Assembly: GCF_000371785.1 (NCBI RefSeq) | Contig: NZ_AQUI01000002.1 | Span: forward strand, 4,265,352 to 4,329,351 | DNA length: 64,000 nucleotides | Direction of reading: 5' to 3' | DNA from: Actinopolyspora halophila DSM 43834 | GTDB lineage: Bacteria; Actinomycetota; Actinomycetes; Mycobacteriales; Pseudonocardiaceae | Shown: positions 19,123-26,002 of the stretch, in pieces | How positions within the stretch are numbered: position 1 is the first letter of the stretch | How the letters are laid out: every line of letters begins with the position of its first letter | Notes under the pieces: generated by a model | The model's input: the letters and a program-made list of their open reading frames with translations, nothing else | Databases searched by the model: none | Told to the model about the DNA's origin: nothing | Translations under genes and position numbers: made by a program

Positions 19123-19376
19123 GACCGCACCTCCGCCCCGGCGCGCCGCTCGACCTCGGCCAACGGCTCCAACCCGACGAGCTCCCGCGTCCGCTCGTCG
19201 CAGTCGCGACACGTGCCCCACAACCACGCCACCTCGCCCGTCTCGGCCGAGACCTCGACGCCGCACAACGTCGAGACCACCACACCCTCCGGAAACTCCA
19301 CCCCCGGCGGCGGCACCACGTCCCCACTCGCGTGCCGGGCACCACCACCCGGCACCCACACGAACGGATGCGACAC
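19119..19376 (-). CDS. Small zinc-ribbon-like protein, first gene of accessory operon
   Basis: 85 residues from GTG at 19376 with AAGGAG nine bases upstream. Cys-rich features: TLCGVEV in the middle and WGTCRDCDER near residue 59, a probable structural zinc site. Proteins of this kind (WLW-TC-DC pattern) accompany XRE-DUF397 pairs in Pseudonocardiales and Streptomyces, function unknown. Transcribed away from the XRE regulator across the three-palindrome control region. Confidence 0.7.
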   Translation of the reverse strand: MSHPFVWVPGGGARHASGDVVPPPGVEFPEGVVVSTLCGVEVSAETGEVAWLWGTCRDCDERTRELVGLEPLAEVERRAGAEVRS

Positions 19377-19397
19377 GAACGATCACTCCTTATCGAA

Positions 19398-19447
19398 TAG
19401 TGCACTAACTTCCATTGGTGCATGCACAGATTTTCAGTGCATGCACC
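19398..19447. promoter_or_regulatory. Three evenly spaced palindromes between divergent accessory genes
   Basis: TAGTGCACTA (19398-19407), GTGCATGCAC (19418-19427) and GTGCATGCAC (19437-19446) have centres 20 and 19 bases apart, about two turns of DNA, so all three face the same side. The last two, with flanking G and C, also form the larger inverted repeat GGTGCATGCAC/GTGCATGCACC. They lie just upstream of the zinc-ribbon operon and 65 bases before the XRE gene, an ideal place for a cooperative autorepressor. A -10-like TAGGAT (19500-19505) seven bases before the XRE ATG suggests a leaderless mRNA. Confidence 0.6.
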
Positions 19448-19511
19448 TTATCCGCAATGCTTCGATCGAGTGACGCTCAGGAACAACGTGGCGACTAGCT
19501 AGGATCGGTGC

Positions 19512-20357
19512 ATGGCCAGCACCGCAGACACTCCACGTTCCCGTCAGCTCGGTGCCGAACTACGCCAAGCACGCAAAGCTTCCGGGATGACCACTCACCA
19601 GCTAGGACGGCAACTCGACCGCTCTCATACCCACGTATCGCGGTGGGAAACCGGCAAACTCACGCCAAGCGAAGCGGACACGAGCGCGGTGCTGGGAATC
19701 CTCGGCGTCACCGGCGAGGAGCGCGACCGACTGCTCAAGCTGGCACGAGACGCGGGAGATCCGAACTGGGTCGCGCCCGGCGTTGATCGACAGCTGGCGG
19801 CGCTGACCGAGTATGAACGAACAGCACACACCATCGTCGATGTGCAACCACTACTGATCCCCGGACTGCTCCAAACCGCCGAGTACGCCAGATCCATCAT
19901 GATCGGCGCAGGGGCCACGCGTGGCGAAGCAGATCAGCGAGTCACCTTCCGACTCGGCCGCCGAGACGTCCTCACTCAACGCGATCCGGTCGAACTCGTC
20001 GCCATCATCGGTGAACACGCACTCCGCTACCCACCCTGCGAACCAAGTGTGATGTTGGAACAACTACGCCACCTGATCAGTTGGGCCGAGTTGCCCAATG
20101 TGTCCCTCAATGTCATTCCCCTGGAACAGCACTACACACCCGCGCTCGAAGGGCCCTTCGTACTCCTCGAATTCGAGCGAGCCAAACCAGTCGTCCACCT
20201 CGAACACTACCGTTCCAGCACCACCATCACCGACACCAAAGACGTAGCTGACTACCGAGCAGCAGCCGATAGCCTCCGACAGGCCACTATGAGCCCTGAT
20301 GCCACAACACGACTCATGATCAAGATCATCGAAGAGCTGAAGGAAGGGGCAGCATGA
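19512..20357 (+). CDS. XRE family regulator with DUF5753 domain
   Basis: 281 residues. N-terminal helix-turn-helix in about residues 13-68 (LGAELRQARKASGMTTHQLG, SHTHVSRWETGKLTP), then a DUF5753 domain from about residue 95 with the typical VQPLLIPGLLQTAEYAR, EQLRHLISWAELPNVSLNVIP and GPFVLLEF. This is the WhiJ-like partner of DUF397 (BldB-like) proteins; known pairs control development or behave like antitoxin-toxin sets. The stop overlaps the DUF397 start by four bases. Codons ending in A are commoner than in the core genes. Confidence 0.92.
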   Translation: MASTADTPRSRQLGAELRQARKASGMTTHQLGRQLDRSHTHVSRWETGKLTPSEADTSAVLGILGVTGEERDRLLKLARDAGDPNWVAPGVDRQLAALTEYERTAHTIVDVQPLLIPGLLQTAEYARSIMIGAGATRGEADQRVTFRLGRRDVLTQRDPVELVAIIGEHALRYPPCEPSVMLEQLRHLISWAELPNVSLNVIPLEQHYTPALEGPFVLLEFERAKPVVHLEHYRSSTTITDTKDVADYRAAADSLRQATMSPDATTRLMIKIIEELKEGAA

Positions 20358-20542
20358 GCCCAGCATCCCACTGGCACAAGTCCAGCTACAGCGGCAACCA
20401 AACCAACTGCGTCGAGATCGGACGGTTATCCGACGGCGCGGCCGTCCGCGACACCAAGAACCGCACGAGCGGACACCTCACCACCACCCGAGCACAGTGG
20501 GCGGCCTTCATCGCGGCCGTCAAAACCGACCGCTTCGACTGA
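20354..20542 (+). CDS. DUF397 domain protein
   Basis: 62-residue protein with the DUF397 signature: HWHKSSYSGNQTNCVEIGR, AVRDTKNRTSGHL and the C-terminal AQWAAFIAAVKTDRF. Start ATG overlaps the XRE stop as ATGA. Small BldB-like partner of the regulator, probably binding it or acting as the toxic half of a pair in other systems. The last 57 bases are repeated at 22730-22786. Confidence 0.92.
   Translation: MSPASHWHKSSYSGNQTNCVEIGRLSDGAAVRDTKNRTSGHLTTTRAQWAAFIAAVKTDRFD
20486..20542 (+). repeat. Direct repeat, left copy (DUF397 3' end)
   Basis: The last 18 codons plus stop of the DUF397 gene match 22730-22786 at 53 of 57 positions by eye. The two copies flank the deaminase-immunity genes. Confidence 0.8.
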
Positions 20543-20554
20543 GTTCAGCCGTTC

Positions 20555-20593
20555 AGACCGTCCCGGTGGGTGCGCGTGCCGGGACGGTCTTTT
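20555..20593 (+). terminator. Rho-independent terminator after DUF397
   Basis: AGACCGTCCCGG (20555-20566) pairs perfectly with CCGGGACGGTCT (20579-20590), followed by a short T-run to 20593. It ends the XRE-DUF397 unit, so the toxin gene downstream is likely transcribed from its own promoter. Confidence 0.85.
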
Positions 20594-20843
20594 CGCTCGA
20601 CCCGTTTTTGACCAGGAAGAAGGTCTTCCGCAACGGGTTCGTCCTCTGGTGAGCATCCGCTTTCGCTCGGCGGCGCTACCGTCGCGCCGTGCAACAGCTC
20701 CCCGCTTTCCCACCATCCGCGCGCAGGCCGAACAAGCCGTCAGCGACGCCCAGGACGTGGCCCGCAGCGACGCGGACGAACGCGCCACCGGTAGGCAAGC
20801 CACACCCTTCACTCGCGCCGGGACGGAAGCACAGGCAGGCACT

Positions 20844-21656
20844 GTGAGTAGCCTGGAGGAGCTCGGCGAACAGCTGGCCCTGGTGCTGGCCAAACTCGCC
20901 GAAGCCCGGACCGCTCTCGCTCAGGCCCGCAACCGGATCGGCGAAAGCGGCCAGACCCTGGCCGCCGTCGTCGACGAGGACACCCACCTCGACCTGTTGG
21001 CCGGTGTCTCGGCCTACCGCGAGGTCTGGTCCACCACGACTGAGGTCGGCACCACCATCACTGCGCTCGACGGGGTCCTGCGTGCCTACATGACCAGCAT
21101 CGGCGCTCCCGGCGCCGAGACCGCCGGAATTCCCAGCGATGACGGGGCGAACTCACCATCAGCCGCCATGCCTACGGGCCCCGAACCGCACCAGCAGGAT
21201 GCTACGGCCCATAGCGAGGACGAACCTGAGTTCGGCACCCCGGCATGGGCTGGACACAAGGTCACGAGCTTGACTGACTTGTCGGAAACCGCCGGGAACG
21301 TGTTCGACGACGAGGATAACCAGGTCAACACCGAACCGTGGCGAAGCGGGGAACACGACGTCTGGTTCGAGCAGAACGACCAGGAACTTCGGGCAAGCTC
21401 AGCGTTCCCGTCCATATCGCCTCGCGCCAAGGCTGTGCCCTCAGCCAGCCACGTGGAAACCAAGGTAGCCCGATGGCTGGACAGCCAGCCGAACCTGAAC
21501 CACGTCACCATCGTGATCAACAAGACCGTGATCTGCCAGGGACGTTTCGGGTGCGAAGCAGCAGTCCGTGCCCTGCTCTCGGCGGGCAGGTCAGTCAGTG
21601 TCTGGCCCCTCGGCAGTGAGATACCGTACGAGCTGAAGGGAGCCAAGAAATCATGA
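20844..21656 (+). CDS. DddA/SCP1.201-like deaminase toxin
   Basis: 270 residues from GTG at 20844 (VSSLEELGEQLALVLAKL). The frame stays open back to 20649, but the paralogue at 39.2 kb aligns from this GTG. Residues 1-90 are helical repeats, the usual N-terminus of SCP1.201-like deaminases; an acidic linker follows. The C-terminal deaminase has HVE (His203, Glu205) in ASHVETKVARWL, the strand HVTIVINKT and CQGRFGC (Cys231, Cys237): the zinc and proton-shuttle residues of this family. DddA itself deaminates cytosine in double-stranded DNA; the substrate here is unproven. No secretion signal. It overlaps the Imm1 gene by four bases. Confidence 0.78.
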   Translation: MSSLEELGEQLALVLAKLAEARTALAQARNRIGESGQTLAAVVDEDTHLDLLAGVSAYREVWSTTTEVGTTITALDGVLRAYMTSIGAPGAETAGIPSDDGANSPSAAMPTGPEPHQQDATAHSEDEPEFGTPAWAGHKVTSLTDLSETAGNVFDDEDNQVNTEPWRSGEHDVWFEQNDQELRASSAFPSISPRAKAVPSASHVETKVARWLDSQPNLNHVTIVINKTVICQGRFGCEAAVRALLSAGRSVSVWPLGSEIPYELKGAKKS

Positions 21657-22123
21657 TCATCAGCGCGAGTCACCAACACCACTGGCTGCACGGCTACGAC
21701 GCTGACCAGGTCGAGCAGGTCATCGACACTGTCCTCACGCAGGGTAGTCCGCTCCAGCCGAGCGAGGTCTTCGTTGGTGAGCGGACCGTGACGCTCGAAA
21801 CGATGGACCTTCCCGAGTACCACGTACGGGTCTGCGTCAACCCGACCGCCGGGTACGCAGCGCTGGTGTTCACCGCTTCAGATCTTGACCCGGAGCGAAT
21901 GTGGGTATCGTTCAACTCGAAACCACCGCTGGAGGACCCCCATCTGGCCAGCGACATCGACACCGGACGTCACCACGATCGGTTCACAGCCATCCCCATC
22001 GAGCAGGCCCGCACAGCGCTCCGGGAGTTCTGGAGCACCGGAGGCCAACGTCCAGCATCGGTAGCCTGGGTAGCCGGGGACTACTACGGGCGTATCACCG
22101 AGCGCATGACCGTCGTCGCGTAG
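21653..22123 (+). CDS. Imm1 family immunity protein
   Basis: 156 residues, start overlapping the deaminase stop in ATGA. Imm1-type pattern: N-terminal helix DADQVEQVIDTVLTQG, then a beta sheet including WVSFNSKPPLEDP, and C-terminal IPIEQARTALREFWSTGG with VAWVAGDYYGRI. Imm1 is the usual immunity partner of SCP1.201-like deaminases and is expected to bind and block the toxin in the cytoplasm. Its C-terminal half is very similar to the protein at 39878-40387. Confidence 0.82.
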   Translation: MIISASHQHHWLHGYDADQVEQVIDTVLTQGSPLQPSEVFVGERTVTLETMDLPEYHVRVCVNPTAGYAALVFTASDLDPERMWVSFNSKPPLEDPHLASDIDTGRHHDRFTAIPIEQARTALREFWSTGGQRPASVAWVAGDYYGRITERMTVVA

Positions 22124-22127
22124 CACA

Positions 22128-22669
22128 ATGATCTTGAACGCGGTGATCCACGGGACCTACCACTACGGTGAGTCCCCCAGCAGGTCGAAGCGCTGATCAA
22201 CAAGGTCCTGTACAACCTGGATCCGGGCACCCCGTGGGAAGCGATGACCCCCGGCGAAGATGCCTACTTCAGCTTCGCCACCGCTCGTCACGATGCGGAT
22301 ACCTTCGACTGGTGGCCGGACAACTACCTGCAGATCGCGACGAACCCACGTACCGGCTTCGGCGCGCTGACCTGGACACACACCGAAGAGCGCCAAGTGG
22401 CCGACTCCCTTTACGGCCATCGGTGGGTCTCGATCAACCCGCGTCATCCCCTGGACCCAGCAGTCATCGGTGACCCGGGATACCCGCGCTGGTTTCATCC
22501 CTCCTACACCATCCCACTGGACCACGTGGAAACCGCGATCGGCGAGTTCTGTCACCGTGGAACAGGTGACCGGCCCGAATGCATCCTGTGGTCCTCGGAT
22601 GGCGACGATCTCGACCGCTTGTACGTAGATGCACACCGGTACCGAGCCATGCTGCACAACGCCGCATAG
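22128..22669 (+). pseudogene. Second Imm1-like gene, broken by one missing base in a C-tract
   Basis: Starts at ATG 22128, four bases after the first Imm1 stop. The first 17 codons (MILNAVIHGTYHYGESP) run into a stop at 22194-22196. Shifting frame in the five-C run at 22174-22178 restores QQVEALINKVLYNLDPG and an Imm1-like protein ending at 22669 (MTPGEDAYFSF, WVSINPRHPLDP, IPLDHVETAIGEFCHRG). The downstream frame has its own stop at 22169-22171 and no start before ATG 22244, so no intact version exists as written. A real mutation, phase variation, ribosomal slippage or a sequencing error are all possible. Confidence 0.72.
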
Positions 22670-22729
22670 CACCCGGTAAGCTCGGCAATACTGATCAGCT
22701 GCTCCCTGCCTGGGTGCGCGTGCGCCGAC

Positions 22730-22786
22730 ACCCGAGCACAGTGGACGGCCTTCGTCGCGGCCGTCGAAACCGACCGCTTCCACTGA
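22730..22786 (+). pseudogene. DUF397 C-terminal remnant (right copy of the direct repeat)
   Basis: Encodes TRAQWTAFVAAVETDRFH and a stop, against TRAQWAAFIAAVKTDRFD in the intact DUF397 gene. The upstream two thirds of the gene are absent. With 20486-20542 it brackets the deaminase-Imm1-Imm1 genes. Confidence 0.8.
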
Positions 22787-22844
22787 CCACGCGAAGTCCA
22801 CGACGGCGCCCCCGGCACCCACCACGCGGCTCCGGCGGGCGCCG

Positions 22845-23900
22845 TCAACTTCTCGCGAAGTCCCCGGGAGAGGGACTTCCGGCCTCCTCCCAGAGCCGGG
22901 TGGTCACCAGCGCCGCCGGCTCCTCGCTCGCCTCGCGGTAGCCGGTCCCCGCCCACAGCGCCAACCCGTCCTGGTCGGCCTGCGCCGCGGCCGCGGCGCG
23001 CAGCGGTTTGGTGAGCTGGTTGACCTCCGGGTAGGCGGACGGAGCCGTGGCGTCGTGCTCGGCGATGAACCGGTTGCGCAGTCCGCGCGCGTTCCTTCCC
23101 GAGAAGGCGCGGGTGACCGCCGTCTCGGTGAACCGGGGATCGGCCAGGGCGTCCTTGTGCGGCTGTGCGGCACCGGACTCGGGGCAGCGCAGGAAGGCGG
23201 TCCCGAGTTGGACCGCGGTGGCTCCCGCGCGCAGGGCACGCACCACACCCGCTCCGTCGTGGCAACCGCCCGCCGCGATCAGCGGGAGGGCGCTGTGCGC
23301 GCTCACCCGTCCGAGCAGCTCGAGCGTGCTCACCCCGTCGTCGGGGGCTTCCACGTCGTAGGTGGCGCGGTGACCGCCGGCCTCGCTGCCCTGCACCGCC
23401 AGCGCGTCCACGCCGCGCTGCTCGGCGATCCGCCCCTCCTCGAGAGAGGTAACACTGGCCACCACGAGGGTCCCCACCCCGCGCAGCCGCTCCACGGCCG
23501 TGACGGGAGGCGGCCCGAAGGTGAAGGACACCATCGCGACCGGATCGCGTTCCAGCAGGTCCACCTTCTCCTCGAACCGGTCCCGGTCGGCCGGATCCGT
23601 CTCGGGCGTCGTCGCCCCGTAGCGTTCGGCCTCACCTTCGAGCTCGGCCCGGTAGGCGGTAACCGCGTCCGGCTTGTCCTGCGGCTCTCCCGGCACGAAC
23701 AGGTTGACGCCGAAGTTCGCCACCCGCTGCGCGCGAACCTCGGCGAACTGCTTCTCCAAGGTCTCCGGAGTCTTGTAACCGGCGGCGAGAAAGCCGGTCC
23801 CGCCCGCTCCGGCCACGGCCGCCACCAGGGCGGGAGTGGAGGGACCACCCGCCATCGGGGCGGCGATGACGGGGACTTCCAGTTCGGAAAGGGTGAACAC
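22845..23900 (-). CDS. Nitronate monooxygenase (2-nitropropane dioxygenase-like)
   Basis: FMN-dependent TIM-barrel enzyme oxidising alkyl nitronates, 351 residues. GTG start at 23900 with AGGAG eight bases upstream. Family motifs: VPVIAAPMAGGPSTP at the N-terminus, FLAAGYKTPE, GVNLFVPG, VDALAVQGSEAGGHRATY with the catalytic-region His, LIAAGGCHDG and AVQLGTAFLRCPES. Cytoplasmic. Probably coupled to the upstream MFS gene, which ends 37 bases before it on the same strand. Confidence 0.88.
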   Translation of the reverse strand: MFTLSELEVPVIAAPMAGGPSTPALVAAVAGAGGTGFLAAGYKTPETLEKQFAEVRAQRVANFGVNLFVPGEPQDKPDAVTAYRAELEGEAERYGATTPETDPADRDRFEEKVDLLERDPVAMVSFTFGPPPVTAVERLRGVGTLVVASVTSLEEGRIAEQRGVDALAVQGSEAGGHRATYDVEAPDDGVSTLELLGRVSAHSALPLIAAGGCHDGAGVVRALRAGATAVQLGTAFLRCPESGAAQPHKDALADPRFTETAVTRAFSGRNARGLRNRFIAEHDATAPSAYPEVNQLTKPLRAAAAAQADQDGLALWAGTGYREASEEPAALVTTRLWEEAGSPSPGDFARS

Positions 23901-23936
23901 CGCGCGAACTCCTGATCGTCTGTCGGAATCGTCGTT

Positions 23937-25169
23937 TCAGCCGTCCCGGACGCTGCCCGGGGTCGTTTCGAGGCGTGTTTCCCAGGACGTCAATCGCAGC
24001 GCCAGCACCACCAGCGCGCCGCCGAGCAGCACCGCACCGCCGATGAGCAGCGCGGGCCGGTAACCGGCTGCCAGAGTCGGTTGCACGGCCAGCGGTCCCG
24101 CGATCTGCCCGAGACCGTAGGCCGAGGTGAGGGCCGCCGCCGCTCGCGGTACGCGCAGCGCGGCTCCGGAGGCCAGCGCCAGGGTCGTGATCCCCATGAA
24201 GGTCCCGCCGAAGACGACGGCCGCGAGGACCACCGCCACGGGGTTCCCGGTGAGCCCCGGCAACGCGACCGCGACGGTCTGCAGCAGCAGGGCGGCCACG
24301 AGCAGCGTCGGCGTGGGGAATCTCCCGGAGAGCCGGGACCACAGCACGCAGGAGGGGACGGCGGCCAACCCGACCAGCACCCACGCGCCGTTGCCCAGCC
24401 AGCTCAGGTCGGCGTCGGCGAGCGCGGCCACCAGGAAGGTCGCCGCGATGATGTATCCGACCCCTTCGAGGAAGTAGCCGAGCAGCAGCAGCCCGAACGC
24501 TCTGGCACGGCCCGGGACGATGTCTTCCGATGCTCCTGCCGTGCTCGAAGGCGGCGTGGCCCTGTCCAGCAACGTCCACACCGGAGCGCCGAGCAGGGCG
24601 GCCAGCACCGCGCACACCAGCCAGGAGACGTCCCACGAGGAGGTCGATCCGAGCAGCAGCACGGCTGTCCCGGACAACGTGATGCCCAGGCCCACGCCTC
24701 CGTAAGCCCACCCGGAGAGGTGCGGGTTGCGTCGCAACGTGCGCAGTACAGCCTGGGCCGAGACGACGAAGATGACGGCACTGGCCACACCGGCGAGAAA
24801 CCGCAGCACCATCCAAACCGGAGGATCGGTGCTCAGCGGCATCGCCGCGATGGAAGCGACGAGTACCAGGAGCCAACATCTGAGGAATCCCCCGGAAAGA
24901 GCCAGAGCCGGGAACACGATGAGCAGCAGCGCACCCGCGAGGTAGCCGACGTAGTTGGCCGTGGCGATCCAGGCCCCCGCGTCGGCGGTCAGGCTCGTCT
25001 GCCGTTCCATGAGCGGCAGGATCGGGGTGTACGCGAAACGGCCCACTCCCATGGCCGCCGCGAGAGCCAGCGCGCCGCGCCACAGGATTCCGCGCTCGTC
25101 CGCCAAAGCGGACGAACCGGATTCGGTCACATCGGAACCGGTCACCGACGACATTCTTCCAGGAGCCAC
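23937..25169 (-). CDS. YbfB/YjiJ family MFS transporter
   Basis: 410 residues, about 12 membrane helices. Helix 1 reads LALAAAMGVGRFAYTPILPLM, the GxGRFxYTPxLP signature of the YbfB/YjiJ group. GTG at 25169 follows GGGAG with a six-base gap; the ATG at 25154 has no well-spaced site. Substrate unknown. First gene of a two-gene unit with nitronate monooxygenase. Confidence 0.85.
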   Translation of the reverse strand: MAPGRMSSVTGSDVTESGSSALADERGILWRGALALAAAMGVGRFAYTPILPLMERQTSLTADAGAWIATANYVGYLAGALLLIVFPALALSGGFLRCWLLVLVASIAAMPLSTDPPVWMVLRFLAGVASAVIFVVSAQAVLRTLRRNPHLSGWAYGGVGLGITLSGTAVLLLGSTSSWDVSWLVCAVLAALLGAPVWTLLDRATPPSSTAGASEDIVPGRARAFGLLLLGYFLEGVGYIIAATFLVAALADADLSWLGNGAWVLVGLAAVPSCVLWSRLSGRFPTPTLLVAALLLQTVAVALPGLTGNPVAVVLAAVVFGGTFMGITTLALASGAALRVPRAAAALTSAYGLGQIAGPLAVQPTLAAGYRPALLIGGAVLLGGALVVLALRLTSWETRLETTPGSVRDG

Positions 25170-26002
25170 ACGAAACTCCCGCCCCTCGACGAGTGACTTG
25201 CGCGTCCCGCTGTCGCCGCGGGCGACGAACGATTTCCACCCGGACGATCACGGCAGGAGCAACCCTCACAAATTCCCGATCTCCGCGCAACAGGAACAGG
25301 AATGACGTGCGGCACACGAATCACTCCCGAATCAACACGGCGGTGGTCAGCACCAGGAGCACCGAACCACGCCCGAATCAATTGACGGAAAATTCACCCC
25401 GAGGAAAGAACGTGTACACCACTTGCGGATTCACCGCGCACGCGAACACGAAACGCACACGGAAAGCACGGCGCCGCGCTGCGCCGATCGAGCAACCGGT
25501 CTTCCTTCTCCGAAAAAAACGAGAGACGGCCCGGTGGAAGACACCGGAAAGGGTTCTCCCGCTCGGCGCGGATTCCGTCTCCGCACTTTCCCGGGCAACC
25601 GGTACAGCACCGGCGACGCTGCCCGACGGGGCCTGGTTCGTCAGCGTCCTCACCAACACCCGTGCCCTCTCCCGTGAACCGGATCCGCTTCGCGCACCGC
25701 GAGAAGGTGGGCTCCTCCGGCTGACGAACGCTCGAGGCCACCTTCGAGGTGTCCGGTTCCGAATCGGGGGGCTCACGCTGACCGGCCCGGACCCACTTCG
25801 GCATCCACCTCCTCAGCACTCCACCCGTGGACATCCCCACCACGTGTGCGCTGTCGATCCCCGAAGCGTCCAGCACGGCCACGCTGCCAAGTCCACAGTG
25901 TTGGGACCTGCCACGGCTGCGAAGCGCGGAAACCCCGATCAGCTCGTACGATCCGAGGAGCAGTCCAGTGCGGAGCCGGCACCGCCGTCGGAGGGAGCTG
26001 GT
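25170..26002. other. Long gene-poor region between divergent MFS genes
   Basis: About 830 bases between two divergent transporters. Base use between 25280 and 25530 is more A-rich than the surroundings. No frame has a ribosome site and recognisable product. One short protein-like remnant (25821-25885, minus strand) is listed separately. The right end holds the promoter and GGAGGG site of the sugar transporter. Confidence 0.45.
25821..25885 (-). pseudogene. Alpha/beta hydrolase fragment
   Basis: Reads AVLDASGIDSAHVVGMSTGG, which matches the nucleophile-elbow region of alpha/beta hydrolases (AVLDALGI..AHVVGxSxGG, with GMSTG as GxSxG). Nothing recognisable flanks it on either side, so it is a remnant rather than a gene. 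Confidence 0.4.

Noticed and set aside
20649..20843. Upstream extension of the deaminase toxin by 65 residues
   Set aside because: The paralogue at 39.2 kb aligns only from GTG 20844, and the extension has no ribosome site. It cannot be fully excluded.
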